A program made the position numbers and the translations under genes. The notes under the pieces were generated by a model. It saw nothing but the letters and a program-made list of their open reading frames with translations, was not told the DNA's origin and did not search any database. Of a stretch of 37,975 bases of DNA, positions 23,503 through 31,783 are shown piece by piece. Position 1 is the first letter of the stretch, and every line of letters begins with the position of its first letter. Source of the DNA: Gammaproteobacteria bacterium (GTDB lineage: Bacteria > Pseudomonadota > Gammaproteobacteria > Steroidobacterales > Steroidobacteraceae); the NCBI GenBank assembly GCA_012026925.1, contig VEPJ01000075.1, positions 8,133 to 46,107 of the forward strand, written 5' to 3'.

Positions 23503-24623
23503 AGATCGAGACACTGGCCGTGCACGCCGGCCGCGAGCCCGACCCGGCGACGGGCGCTCTGCGCGAGCCGATCCATCTATCGACGACGTTCGAGCGCAAC
23601 GCGGACGGCTCCTATCCGCACGGCCACTACTACACGCGGGCCGGCAATCCGAATCGAAGCTCGCTCGAGCGCGCGATCGCTGCGCTGGAAGGAGGCGCCG
23701 ACGCGGTCGCGTTCGCGTCGGGCTCCGCCGCCACGCTCGCGGCCTTTTCGCTCGCGGCCCCCGGCGGGCGGGTCGTGTGTTCCTCCGACTGCTATCACGG
23801 CACGGCAAAGCAGCTGCGCGAGCTGCTGCCGAAGTGGGGCCTCGGGGCCGAGTTCGTGGACACGACGGACCCGGGCGCGGTGGCGCGGGCGCTCGAGTCG
23901 CCGACCGCGATGCTCTGGATCGAGACGCCGTCGAACCCGCTGCTCCGCGTGAGCGACATTGCCGCCCTGGCCGCGCTCGCGCTCGCGCGCGGCGCGCTCG
24001 TGGCCTGCGACAACACGTTCGCGAGCCCGATCCTGCAGCAGCCGTTCACTCTCGGCGCGGACCTCGTCATGCACAGCACGACCAAGTACCTCGGCGGGCA
24101 CAGCGACGTGCTCGGCGGTGTGCTCGTCGTCCGCGAGCGCGGGTCGATGCTCGACCGGCTGCGGGAATTCCAGGCGACGGCGGGCGGCGTGCCGTCACCG
24201 TTCGACTGCTGGCTCGTGCTGCGCAGCCTCGCGACGCTGCCGCTGCGCGTGCGCGCGCAGTCCGCGAACGCGGCCGCCGTCGCGCAGTTCCTGAGCCAGG
24301 ACCGCCGCGTCGAGCGTGTCTACTACCCCGGTCTCGTCGATCACACGGGACACGCACTGGCGGCGCGGCAGATGAGCGGGGGCTTCGGCGCCGTCCTGTC
24401 GTTCCAGGTGCCGGGAGGCGCGAACGAAGCGATGCTGGTCGCAGCGCGGGCGAAGATTTTCACGCGTGCCACCAGCCTCGGGGGCGTGGAGAGCCTGGTC
24501 GAGCACCGTGCGTCCATGGAGGGGCCGCTGAGCCGTACACCGCAGAACCTGCTGCGGGTCGCGATCGGCCTCGAGGCTGCCTCCGACCTGATCGCGGACC
24601 TCGACGTGGCGCTCGGCGCCTGA
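23499..24623 (+). CDS. Cys/Met-metabolism PLP-dependent enzyme (cystathionine gamma-synthase/beta-lyase family)
   Basis: 374-residue fold-type I PLP enzyme. Family markers: ETLAVHAGREPDPATGALREPI at the start, YYTRAGNPNRSSLE, FASGSAA, IETPSNPLLRVSDI, DNTFASPILQQP, the PLP lysine Lys196 in STTKYLGGHSDVLGG, and SLGGVESLVEHRASM near the end. It may be cystathionine gamma-synthase, gamma-lyase, beta-lyase or an O-acyl-homoserine sulfhydrylase; motifs alone do not separate these. GTG at 23499 overlaps the TGA of the FakA-DegV gene. It converges on the rhodanese gene, seven bases away. Confidence 0.9.
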   Translation: MKIETLAVHAGREPDPATGALREPIHLSTTFERNADGSYPHGHYYTRAGNPNRSSLERAIAALEGGADAVAFASGSAATLAAFSLAAPGGRVVCSSDCYHGTAKQLRELLPKWGLGAEFVDTTDPGAVARALESPTAMLWIETPSNPLLRVSDIAALAALALARGALVACDNTFASPILQQPFTLGADLVMHSTTKYLGGHSDVLGGVLVVRERGSMLDRLREFQATAGGVPSPFDCWLVLRSLATLPLRVRAQSANAAAVAQFLSQDRRVERVYYPGLVDHTGHALAARQMSGGFGAVLSFQVPGGANEAMLVAARAKIFTRATSLGGVESLVEHRASMEGPLSRTPQNLLRVAIGLEAASDLIADLDVALGA

Positions 24624-24630
24624 GCCCGCC

Positions 24631-25095
24631 TCAGCCGCCGGGCTTGGTCTCCGCAGCCGCCTCGACCGGCCGACCGTCCTTCTGCCAGGCCTGCATGTCG
24701 CCCTGCAGGTGCAGGAGCCGCTTGTAGCCCGCCTTCTCCAGCGTCTCGGCCGCGAGACCGGCGCGACGCCCGGAGTGGCAATAGACCACGACGTCCTTGT
24801 CCTTCGGAATCTCGCCCAGGTGCGCGGCGACCTGGTCGTAGGGAATGTTCACGGCCCCCGGCACGTGGCCGGCGGCGTACTCCTGCGGCGTGCGTGCATC
24901 GATCAGGAAGAGCGTCGGATCGTGCTTCGCCTGCCGCTCGAGCAACTGGTCCTGGGTGATCGGCGGGGGCATCGACTTCGCGGCGGCCGGCGGGGCAGCG
25001 GCCGGGGCCGCGGGCGCCGTGGTGGACCACTGCGCCGCAGCGAAACCGGGGAAGGCGAGCAGCCCGAGCAAGCAGACGAAGGCCTTGTGGTTCAT
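24631..25095 (-). CDS. Periplasmic rhodanese-like sulfurtransferase
   Basis: 154 residues with a Sec signal peptide (KAFVCLLGLLAFPGFAAA), an Ala/Pro linker to ~residue 45, and one rhodanese domain: FLIDARTPQEYAAGHVPGAVNIPYDQV and active-site VVYCHSGRRAG with Cys106. It would transfer sulfane sulfur or sense thiols in the periplasm. ATG at 25095 with AGGAG eight bases before it. Last gene of the minus-strand set GNAT-Rid-lipocalin-rhodanese (49 bp after the lipocalin stop). Confidence 0.92.
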   Translation of the reverse strand: MNHKAFVCLLGLLAFPGFAAAQWSTTAPAAPAAAPPAAAKSMPPPITQDQLLERQAKHDPTLFLIDARTPQEYAAGHVPGAVNIPYDQVAAHLGEIPKDKDVVVYCHSGRRAGLAAETLEKAGYKRLLHLQGDMQAWQKDGRPVEAAAETKPGG

Positions 25096-25144
25096 GACCG
25101 ATCTCCTCGAGAGTCGATGGGGAGGCCCGGCCGCAGCGCCCGGC

Positions 25145-25669
25145 TCACCAGCGCTGCGGGACCTTCTGCAGCCTGCTCGTATCGTACCCCAGCTCGGCCG
25201 CGATCCTGACGAGCCGTGCGTAGTCCGCCTCCGGCAGCACCGGCTTGCGCGCCATGATCCAGACGTAGTCGCGCTTGCTGCGGGCGATGATCGTCTCCGT
25301 GTAGTCGGGATCCACGTGCGCGATCACGTACTCCGCCTTGATCGGCCAGACGAACTGCATGCCCCACACGGCATTCGACTCGTGGTCGCGCACGAAGCCG
25401 CGCGGGTGCATCACCCGCTCCGGCCCGTCGAAGCCGCCCTGGCGGAACGTGAACGTGGTCGCGATGGAGCCGTCCTTGTCGAGGCGGTAGGACTCGACGG
25501 CGTTGTACGCGTCCTTCTCGGCGAAGGTCGGGATGTTGGCGATCACGTACCAGTCGCCCATGAAGCGCGGGAGGTCCACGCTCTTCGCGGTCGGGATGGT
25601 CGGGGCGGACGAGCAGGCTGACAGCATGGCGGCGACGGCGATCACGCCAGCGGATCGGGCGATGACCAT
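25145..25669 (-). CDS. blc: Bacterial lipocalin (Blc-type) lipoprotein
   Basis: 174-residue lipoprotein, lipobox at V-A-A-M-L-S-A-C (Cys19). The lipocalin signature is FMGDWYVIANIPTF, followed by YRLDKDGSIATTFTFR and the C-terminal YVWIMARKP strand typical of Blc/apolipoprotein-D-like lipocalins. These bind fatty acids or lysophospholipids and are usually outer-membrane anchored, with induction in envelope stress. The ATG has GGAGG seven bases upstream. It starts 48 bp after the Rid-family stop. Confidence 0.94.
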   Translation of the reverse strand: MVIARSAGVIAVAAMLSACSSAPTIPTAKSVDLPRFMGDWYVIANIPTFAEKDAYNAVESYRLDKDGSIATTFTFRQGGFDGPERVMHPRGFVRDHESNAVWGMQFVWPIKAEYVIAHVDPDYTETIIARSKRDYVWIMARKPVLPEADYARLVRIAAELGYDTSRLQKVPQRW

Positions 25670-25717
25670 GGAAGTTCCTCCGGGCCCACCACATTCGCGG
25701 CGCCGGAGCCGCTGGTT

Positions 25718-26110
25718 TCAGTCCGGCACGCAGGCGTCGGCCTCGATCTCCACCAGCATCGCCGGATCCACGAGACCGCTCACCTCCACCATCGCGGTCG
25801 CGGGGCGGATGTCCCCGAAGAACTCGCCGTGTACGCGCCCGATCGCTTCCCAGTCGCGGATGTCACGCACGTAGATGCGCGTGCGCACCACGTGCTCGAG
25901 CTTCGCCCCGGCGCGCTCGAGGGCGGAGCGGACGTTCGCCAGGACCTGCCGGGTCTGCGCCGCGGCATCGCCTGGCGCGACGATCCGGCCATCGGGGCCG
26001 GTCGCGGTCGTGCCCGCCACCCACACGAAGGACCCGACGCGCACCGCCCTCGAATAACCGACGATCGGTTCCCAGGGCGTCCCGGTCGAGATGTTCCGTC
26101 GCTCGCTCAT
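25718..26110 (-). CDS. Rid-family (YjgF/YER057c/UK114) protein without the RidA arginine
   Basis: 130-residue trimeric Rid-fold protein: [52 protein letters not shown] and [11 protein letters not shown]. In RidA the catalytic Arg lies in P-A-R-S near the C-terminal third; here the matching stretch reads P-A-T-A, so the classical 2-aminoacrylate deaminase residue is missing and it belongs to another Rid subgroup with unknown substrate. The ATG at 26110 overlaps the stop of the acetyltransferase gene (ATGA) and has AGGGGG upstream; the track start at 26674 is spurious. Confidence 0.88.
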   Translation of the reverse strand: MSERRNISTGTPWEPIVGYSRAVRVGSFVWVAGTTATGPDGRIVAPGDAAAQTRQVLANVRSALERAGAKLEHVVRTRIYVRDIRDWEAIGRVHGEFFGDIRPATAMVEVSGLVDPAMLVEIEADACVPD

Positions 26111-26610
26111 GTCATGGCCCCCTTGCTCGCGAGTCTTTCGAGTGCATCGCCGGCGACCCGGTAGACCGTCCAGTCGTCCATCGCAACGGCACCGAGCTTG
26201 CGGTAGAACGCGATCGCCTTCTCGTTCCAGTCGAGCACGGACCACTCGAGACGCCCGCAGCGTCGCTCCACTGCGAGTGCGGCGAGGTACCGCAACAGTT
26301 CCTCGCCGTAGCCGTGACCGCGATACTCGGGCCGGACGTAGAGATCCTCGAGGTACAGGCCCGGGCGGCCGACGAACGTCGAGTAGTTGTGGAAGAAGAG
26401 CGCGAAGCCGACGGTCTCCGCGCCTACCCGCGCCATGATCGCCTCGGCATAGGGGCGCGCGCCGAACAGGTGCTCGTTGAGCGGACCAGGCTCGATCTGC
26501 ACCTCGTGCGCGAGGCGCTCGAACTCGGCGAGCTCGCGGATCAGCCCGATGATGGAGGGCACATCCTCCGGCCGGGCGGGCTCGATTCTCAGGTCGCCGG
26601 GCTGCGCCAT
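26107..26610 (-). CDS. GNAT acetyltransferase resembling spermidine/spermine (or thialysine) N-acetyltransferase
   Basis: 167-residue GNAT enzyme. The block [39 protein letters not shown] contains the acetyl-CoA pyrophosphate loop (R-G-H-G-Y-G) and is very similar to the SSAT/SAT family, as is [21 protein letters not shown]. Known members acetylate polyamines, thialysine or other amines. ATG at 26610 follows AAGGAG by six bases; the longer track ORF from 26667 runs into the promoter region. First gene of the four-gene minus operon, divergent from the LysR gene. Confidence 0.92.
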   Translation of the reverse strand: MAQPGDLRIEPARPEDVPSIIGLIRELAEFERLAHEVQIEPGPLNEHLFGARPYAEAIMARVGAETVGFALFFHNYSTFVGRPGLYLEDLYVRPEYRGHGYGEELLRYLAALAVERRCGRLEWSVLDWNEKAIAFYRKLGAVAMDDWTVYRVAGDALERLASKGAMT

Positions 26611-26680
26611 GGCGGCTCCTTTTTTCAGATTCCCTCGAAAGATCGGATGCACGAGCCTTGCACACAAGGCCCACGATCCG

Positions 26681-26695
26681 TATTGTTAATCAATA
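26681..26695. promoter_or_regulatory. LysR-type T-N11-A inverted repeat in the divergent promoter region
   Basis: TATTG-TTAAT-CAATA is a 5-bp inverted repeat with 5-bp spacer, AT-rich in GC-rich DNA, and fits the T-N11-A LysR box. It lies 21 bp before the lysR ATG and 71 bp before the acetyltransferase ATG, the standard place for control of both. Binding by this regulator is inferred. Confidence 0.5.
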
Positions 26696-26715
26696 GTTTA
26701 CTCGAGGCGGAGCTG

Positions 26716-27639
26716 ATGTCAGCGGAATCCGGTCGCCTGCCCCTGAACGCGCTGCGCGTCTTCGAGGCCGTCGCGACCCACCTCAGCTTCACGGCTGCGG
26801 CCAAGGAGCTCGGGGTCACGACCGCTGCCGTGAGCGCGCAGATCAAGTCGCTAGAGGCCGACATCGGCGTGCCCCTGTTCCGTCGTCACACGCGCGCCGT
26901 CGCGCTGACCCAGGAAGGCGCCGAGCTGCTGCCGGGCGTCCGGCGCGGCCTCGACGAGTTGCGCCGCGCGGTGGATCGACTGCGACGCGAGCGCGTCGGC
27001 GGCATGCTGAACCTGAGCGTGCCGAGCGAGTTCCTGCAGCGCTGGCTCCTGCCGCGGCTCGGCGAGTTCACGCGCCGCCATCCCGAGATCGAGGTCCGCT
27101 TCGGACCGGCGCGCGCGGGCCTCGACTTCAGCCGCGACGACTTTCACGCCGCCATCCTCTACGGCTCCGGCAACTGGGCAGGCCTCAAGTCCGAGCGCCT
27201 GCTCGACGAGTGGGTCTTCCCCGTCTGCAGCCCGGCGTTGCTCGCGAAGCTCGGGCCGATCGAGACGCTGAACGATTTCTCGCGCTACCCGCTGATCCAC
27301 AGCCGCGCCGAGCCCTGGGTGGACTGGCTGCGTCGCGTCGGTGGCGACACGACGCGGGCCGAGACCGTCCCGATGGCCGAGGACTCGGCCGCAACGCTGG
27401 CCGCCGTCGAGCAGGGCAAGGGCGTTGCGCTCGCCCGCTGGTCGCTGGTCGCGGCCGACCTCGCCGCAGGCCGGCTCGTGCGCCCGATGATGCCGAGCGT
27501 GCAGCAGCGCAATGCGTGGTATCTCGTCGCGCCGCCCGAGCACTTCTCGCTGCCCAAGGTCGTGCGCTTCCGCGGGTGGCTCATCGAGTGCTGCCGCGAG
27601 TTTCCGCCGCCGACGGGGGAGACGCTGGCGGCGGAGTGA
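26716..27639 (+). CDS. LysR-family transcriptional regulator, GcvA-like
   Basis: 307 residues. The N-terminal winged helix is GcvA-like (LPLNALRVFEAVATHLSFTAAAKELGVTTAAVSAQIKSLEADIGVPLFRR), followed by a substrate-binding-protein-like effector domain (LNLSVPSEFLQRWLLPRLGEF, FHAAILYGSGNW, EDSAATLAAVEQGKGVALARWSL). ATG at 26716 with GGAG close by and GAGG further upstream; the track ORF extends artificially to 26314. Divergent from the acetyltransferase operon, which it probably controls through the shared 105-bp intergenic region. The effector is unknown. Confidence 0.92.
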   Translation: MSAESGRLPLNALRVFEAVATHLSFTAAAKELGVTTAAVSAQIKSLEADIGVPLFRRHTRAVALTQEGAELLPGVRRGLDELRRAVDRLRRERVGGMLNLSVPSEFLQRWLLPRLGEFTRRHPEIEVRFGPARAGLDFSRDDFHAAILYGSGNWAGLKSERLLDEWVFPVCSPALLAKLGPIETLNDFSRYPLIHSRAEPWVDWLRRVGGDTTRAETVPMAEDSAATLAAVEQGKGVALARWSLVAADLAAGRLVRPMMPSVQQRNAWYLVAPPEHFSLPKVVRFRGWLIECCREFPPPTGETLAAE

Positions 27640-27663
27640 GCGCACACGTCGGCTCCGTCGTCT

Positions 27664-27972
27664 TCAGGCGGAGAGGACGTCCCGCCATTCCGCGTGATGC
27701 TCGAACTGCGCCTTGGCGAATGGACAGAGTGGAATGATCCTGAAGCCTTCGCGCCGCGCGTCCTCGACCGCGCGCCGGACCAGCGCCTGTCCGACGCCAC
27801 GGCCACGAAGCGCGTCCGGCACTCCCGTGTGGTCGACGATGATGAGCGCCGCCGACGCCCGCGAATAGGTCATTTCGGCTTCGTGTCCCTCCACGACCGC
27901 GACCCACCGCCCGCCGGATGCGCCGTGCTCCTCGCGTCGCACGTCCTCTGTCGAGATCCTGTCGTCACCCAC
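27664..27972 (-). CDS. Small GNAT-like N-acetyltransferase (COG2388/YjdJ type)
   Basis: 102-residue minimal acetyltransferase: AEMTYSRASAALIIVDHTGVPDALRGRGVGQALVRRAVEDARREG contains the acetyl-CoA loop R-G-R-G-V-G, and IIPLCPFAKAQFEHHAEWRDVL is the characteristic C-terminal stretch of this small family (conserved CPFA/CPYV and F-x-x-H-x-E/P). GTG at 27972 with AGGAG six bases upstream. It follows the EEP gene by 49 bp on the same strand and converges on lysR with 24 bp between stops. The substrate is unknown. Confidence 0.88.
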   Translation of the reverse strand: MGDDRISTEDVRREEHGASGGRWVAVVEGHEAEMTYSRASAALIIVDHTGVPDALRGRGVGQALVRRAVEDARREGFRIIPLCPFAKAQFEHHAEWRDVLSA

Positions 27973-28021
27973 GGGGCGCTCCTCTGTTCGTCGAGCGTGG
28001 TCGGAAGGAATTGGCCTGCGA

Positions 28022-28975
28022 TCAGCTCGTCACGGGCGCAGCGAGCCGCAGCCGCGCAATCACCGGCCGGTGATCCGACCCGATCGACGGCCCGACCTCC
28101 GTACTCTCGACGCACACGGCGGGTGACACGAGCACGTGATCGATCCGGAGCGCCAGCGGCCAGAAACCCGCCATCCACGTAGGCCGCCACCACGCGCCGT
28201 GCATCGAGTCCCGCAACCCGCTTGCGGTCAGGAGGCGTGCGAATTCCGGCGAGTACACCGTCAGGTTCAGGTCGCCCAGCGCGACTGCCGGACCCTGTCC
28301 GGACCGCAACAACTCCGCCGCGGCCCCGAGCGACTCGTCGCGGGCCCTCGCGAGGCTCGGCACGATCGGCCAGTGAGTGTGGAGCGCGAGGAAGCGGAGC
28401 GGCGCCCCGCCGATGGCGACGCGACCAGAGAGCGATGGCAGGCCGTCGCCGGCAAAGTCCTCCGGCTCGATGGCTTCCAATGGCCAGCGGCTCAGGACGC
28501 CGATGCCGTAGGGATCCTCGCGAACGAGGAGCTCCTGGTGCGGATAGGTTGCGACGCGCGACAGCTCCCCGGCCCAGGCCGTAGTGACCTCCTGCACGAC
28601 GACCAGGTCGGCCGGATGCGCCGCGAGCCAGGCCAGGAAAGGCCGTGTGTCGTGGTTGCTGAACTGCAGGTTCGCGGTGATGACCGTGAACTCCGGCCCC
28701 GAACAGGCAGCGACCGGTTCGTCCGCGACGGTCCGCTGCATCGCCGGCAGCGCGTGGAAAACCGCGAGCAGGCCCGCCAGTACTGCAGGCCAGGGCCTGC
28801 GCAGCAGCACCAGGAGCAGCGCAAGAATCAACGCCGCAGCCGCGTACTGCGGCCGGAAGTGGCTGAAGAGCTCGAACGGCCAGCCGAGGGGAGCCGCCAG
28901 CGCGAACAGCGTCGCCAGGCACAGTCCACCCAGGGCGATCCGGACCCACTCGCGAACATCGAGACGGCGGATCAT
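28022..28975 (-). CDS. Membrane-anchored endonuclease/exonuclease/phosphatase (EEP) family protein
   Basis: 317 residues. The first ~95 hold three hydrophobic helices (IALGGLCLATLFALAAP, YAAAALILALLLVLL, WPAVLAGLLAVFHAL). The rest is a DNase I-like EEP domain with the metal/catalytic motifs in order: ITANLQFSN, VVVQEV, LHTHWP, ALGDLN, RIDHVLVSP and GSDHRPVIARL. Substrates in this membrane-linked group include phosphodiesters and lipid phosphates; none can be assigned. ATG at 28975 has no Shine-Dalgarno sequence, but CATAAT six bases upstream looks like a -10 box, which would give a leaderless mRNA. It sits 59 bp after the hydrolase stop. Confidence 0.9.
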   Translation of the reverse strand: MIRRLDVREWVRIALGGLCLATLFALAAPLGWPFELFSHFRPQYAAAALILALLLVLLRRPWPAVLAGLLAVFHALPAMQRTVADEPVAACSGPEFTVITANLQFSNHDTRPFLAWLAAHPADLVVVQEVTTAWAGELSRVATYPHQELLVREDPYGIGVLSRWPLEAIEPEDFAGDGLPSLSGRVAIGGAPLRFLALHTHWPIVPSLARARDESLGAAAELLRSGQGPAVALGDLNLTVYSPEFARLLTASGLRDSMHGAWWRPTWMAGFWPLALRIDHVLVSPAVCVESTEVGPSIGSDHRPVIARLRLAAPVTS

Positions 28976-29034
28976 TCGTGCATTATGGGCCGCAAATCGC
29001 CGCGCGGCGCCGATGGCGATCGCCCAACGGACGA

Positions 29035-29916
29035 TCAGTCGAGTCGCGCGAGGAATTGCTCGATCGCCTGCACGCTCTCCGGCTCGTCCAGCATCGGCGG
29101 ATGCCCGCGGCGCGGTACGGTGACGCGCACGAGGTCCGGCTTCTCGCGGGCCATGCGATCGAACGTCTCCCGCGAGAGGACGTCCGACAGCTCACCCCGC
29201 AGCGCGAGCGTCGGAATCGGCCTGAGCGCCGCGAAGACGGGCCACAGGTCCGGCGCGGCACCGGCCGGCGCGGCACGCACGGCCTCTCCGATCATGGGAT
29301 CCATCGCGAGCCGCGGCACGCCGTCCACTTCCTCGTAGCTGCGTCGGGCGAAGCTCATCCAGTCCTCGTCGGTCGCATCGGGCCAGGCCAGGCCGTACGT
29401 CGCGCGCGCCTGCGCGGCGGCCTCCTCCCAGGTTCGGACCGCCGGGCTCTTGCCGACGTAGGTCGAGATTCGCTCGAGCCCTTCCGGCGCGACCTCGGGC
29501 CCGACGTCGTTCAGGATCACGCCCGCGAGCAGCTGCGGTGCGGTGGCCGCGACGATCATGGCCAGGATGCCGCCGAGCGACGTGCCGAGGACGATCACTC
29601 GTGGCACGACCGCATCCGCAAGCAGCCGTGCGACATCGGCGACGTACGTGCCCGGATGGTAGTTCCGCCAGTTCGGGTCGTGCTGCGAGCGGCCGCGACC
29701 GCGCAGGTCGGCGCTCAGGACGCGGCGGCTGCGCTGGATGCGGAGCGCAATGGCCTCGAAGTCGCGGCTGTTCCGGGTCAGTCCGGGCAGGCACAGCACC
29801 GGCACGGGGCCGGATTCCGCGGCCGGATAGTCGCGGTAGTAGAGCCGCAGCCCGTCGGCCGACGCAAAGTAACGATCCTGCCAGGCGTTCGCACTCAAGG
29901 GGTCCCCGTCCCGCAC
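29035..29916 (-). CDS. Alpha/beta-fold hydrolase
   Basis: 293-residue cytosolic esterase/lipase/lactonase-like hydrolase. Key features: oxyanion region VLCLPGLTRNSRDFE, S-A-D-L-R-G-R-G-R-S, nucleophile elbow VLGTSLGGILAM (Ser), acid in LALRGELSDVL, and catalytic His in RRGHPPMLDEPESV. GTG at 29916 (V-R-D-G-D-P-L-S) is chosen; TTG at 29898 is an alternative, and neither has an ideal ribosome binding site. The track extension to 30102 has non-protein-like composition. Divergent from the PHB-depolymerase-like gene; the 218 bp between them show nothing I can identify. Confidence 0.9.
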   Translation of the reverse strand: MRDGDPLSANAWQDRYFASADGLRLYYRDYPAAESGPVPVLCLPGLTRNSRDFEAIALRIQRSRRVLSADLRGRGRSQHDPNWRNYHPGTYVADVARLLADAVVPRVIVLGTSLGGILAMIVAATAPQLLAGVILNDVGPEVAPEGLERISTYVGKSPAVRTWEEAAAQARATYGLAWPDATDEDWMSFARRSYEEVDGVPRLAMDPMIGEAVRAAPAGAAPDLWPVFAALRPIPTLALRGELSDVLSRETFDRMAREKPDLVRVTVPRRGHPPMLDEPESVQAIEQFLARLD

Positions 29917-30134
29917 CTCTTGGGTGCGCGTGTATTGCGCGCGGAATCGGCGCTCCGGGATCTTGCCATCCGCGCCACGCGTCTGCGAGCAGCCCGACTT
30001 GCGACTGCGTCGGTCTCTCCCGCGGTCGCGTTGCAGCCAACGCCCTGCGTGCCCAGAATCGCTGCCGATCGATCCCGTCCGAAGAGCTGCACGATGGTCC
30101 ACTCGAGAACCCTTTTCGCATCGAGGACGGTGCG

Positions 30135-31154
30135 ATGAGCCGCCGGCTCGCAGCCGTGGCTGCCCTCCTGCTGCTCGCTGGCTGCAGCAGGCCCTCGCAG
30201 GACGACGGTCGGCTGGCGGCCCTGCCGATCGACCCCGCTTCGGTGACGGTGTCGGGCCTCTCTGCGGGCGCGAACATGGCCGTGCAGTTCCACGTCGCGT
30301 ATTCCGCCCTCGTCCAGGGCGCGGGCCTGGTCGCGGGCGCGCCGTACTACTGCGCAGCCAATTCGATGGCCGACGCGCTCGGCCGTTGCATGAAGGGCGA
30401 CGAGGAGATCCCGGTCGGCGACCTGGTCGGGCTCACGAGCCAGCTCGCGCTCGACGACGCCGTCGATCCGATCGCGGAGCTGGCGCAGGACCGCGTCTGG
30501 ATCTTCCACGGCGCCAACGATCCATACGTCGCGCCGCCGGTGGCCGACGCGCTCGAAGCGTATTACCAGGCACTGGTCAACCCGGCGAATGTGGCGAGAG
30601 TCGAGCACCCCAGGGCCGGGCACAACTTCCCGAGTGCGAACACCGCCGCGAAGGCCTGCGAGGGAAGCGAGCCGCCGTTCGTCGGCAACTGCGGGTTCGA
30701 CGGCGCCGCGGCCCTGCTCGGCCACCTGTACGGAAAACTGCGGCCCGGGCGTGCGCCCGAGCGCGGCGAGCTGACGGAGTTCGACCAGGGACCGTACGCC
30801 CGGGCCTCCGGCAGCGCGGCGCTTTCGAAGCGCGGCTGGATCTTCGTGCCGAAGACCTGCAGGGGCGGGGGGAAGCCGCACTGCCGGCTGCACGTCGTGT
30901 TCCACGGCTGCAAGCAGGGAGCCTCCCTGGTCGGCAGGGAGTTCATCCTGGAGTCGGGCTTCCTGGAGGCCGCCGCGGGCAACGACACCGTGCTGTTGTT
31001 CCCGCAGATCGAGGCGAGCTACCAGCCGCTGAACCCGATGGGCTGCTGGGACTGGTGGGGCTACGAGGGCGAGAGCTACGCGGTGAAGGCCGGGCCGCAG
31101 ATGGCGGCCGTGCGGCTGATGATCGGGGACCTGCTCGGCGAACCGCGCGGCTGA
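30135..31154 (+). CDS. PHB-depolymerase-like esterase lipoprotein
   Basis: 339-residue secreted lipoprotein (lipobox LLLLAGC, Cys17) of the extracellular poly(3-hydroxybutyrate) depolymerase-like esterase group. The catalytic triad is readable: Ser43 in the lipase box GLSAGANMAV, Asp129 in FHGANDPYVAP, His163 in RAGHNFPSANTAA. Several cysteines (e.g. YYCAANS, NCGFDGA, CRGGGKPHCRLHVVFHGCKQG) suggest disulfides, fitting an exported enzyme. The C-terminal part repeats an alpha/beta-hydrolase-like segment (HVVFHGCKQG...GCWDWWGY). No separate starch-type polymer-binding domain is seen, so the natural substrate may be oligomers or another polyester. ATG at 30135 with GAGGA seven bases upstream. Confidence 0.88.
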   Translation: MSRRLAAVAALLLLAGCSRPSQDDGRLAALPIDPASVTVSGLSAGANMAVQFHVAYSALVQGAGLVAGAPYYCAANSMADALGRCMKGDEEIPVGDLVGLTSQLALDDAVDPIAELAQDRVWIFHGANDPYVAPPVADALEAYYQALVNPANVARVEHPRAGHNFPSANTAAKACEGSEPPFVGNCGFDGAAALLGHLYGKLRPGRAPERGELTEFDQGPYARASGSAALSKRGWIFVPKTCRGGGKPHCRLHVVFHGCKQGASLVGREFILESGFLEAAAGNDTVLLFPQIEASYQPLNPMGCWDWWGYEGESYAVKAGPQMAAVRLMIGDLLGEPRG

Positions 31155-31601
31155 TCAGGCCTGGGCGCGGACGCGCTGCGTGCCGTAGTGCACGCTCAGG
31201 CGCCGGACGCCCTTCATGCGCTTCGACGAGCGCCGGATCTCCTTCATGAGCCGGAGCAGGAGGTTGAGACTCTCGCGCTCACCTCCCGCGCAGAACTCCT
31301 CGGCCAGGCCGACGTGCAGGACCGTGATGTGCTCCAGGTCCGCGCGGGTATAGACCGCCACGCCGATCGGCAGGCCGGTGGCATTGTCCACGACGAAGAG
31401 CGACTGCACCTCGGGCAAGCCGGCGACCTTGACCCGGAGCCACCCATTGTCGTCGTGGATCTCCGGCGGCCCGTACTTGTCGATCGCGTCCACGATGCCG
31501 CTCGCAACGCGGCTCTGGCAGGCGTTGAAGAACAACAGCTGCTCGAGCGTGACGCGATGCTCGACGGCGATCCGCGAGGTGAAACTGACCGGTGTCCTCA
31601 T
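31155..31601 (-). CDS. Uncharacterised protein, possibly GNAT-fold
   Basis: 148-residue protein I do not recognise. It opens M-R-T-P-V-S-F-T-S-R-I-A-V-E-H-R-V and contains GIVDAIDKYGPPEIHDDNGWLRV, a strand pair SLFVVDNATGLPIGVAVY, then ITVLHVGLAEEFCAGGERESLNLLLRLMKEIRR. The strand-helix order (central strands, then a long helix after 'V-L-H-V-G-L') resembles a GNAT acetyltransferase, but the usual R/Q-x-x-G-x-G/A acetyl-CoA loop is replaced by AGGERES. ATG at 31601 is the first plausible start; its GGAG lies only one base away. Its stop abuts the stop of the depolymerase gene (TGATCA). Divergent from the receiver-TonB gene. Confidence 0.65.
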   Translation of the reverse strand: MRTPVSFTSRIAVEHRVTLEQLLFFNACQSRVASGIVDAIDKYGPPEIHDDNGWLRVKVAGLPEVQSLFVVDNATGLPIGVAVYTRADLEHITVLHVGLAEEFCAGGERESLNLLLRLMKEIRRSSKRMKGVRRLSVHYGTQRVRAQA

Positions 31602-31783
31602 GCTCCGTCGGGGCCGGTGGACCGGCCTTCTGCGGGACTGCCGGCGATCATGCTCGCGGGCACGGGTTATGTCGAGCCCGGCCGTCCGGGGCCGCCTGCT
31701 GCGAAGCCTCATTGGACCCGGTCCAGAACGACGACCGTTCGTTCTCTGAACTTTGAATTGCTTCAGGTTTTTGATCGCTGCTC

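Noticed and set aside
30093-30137. 14-codon ORF (M-V-H-S-R-T-L-F...) overlapping the depolymerase ATG as ATGA
   Set aside because: Considered as a leader peptide, but it has no ribosome binding site and no regulatory residue pattern; one short frame with such an overlap is easily chance.
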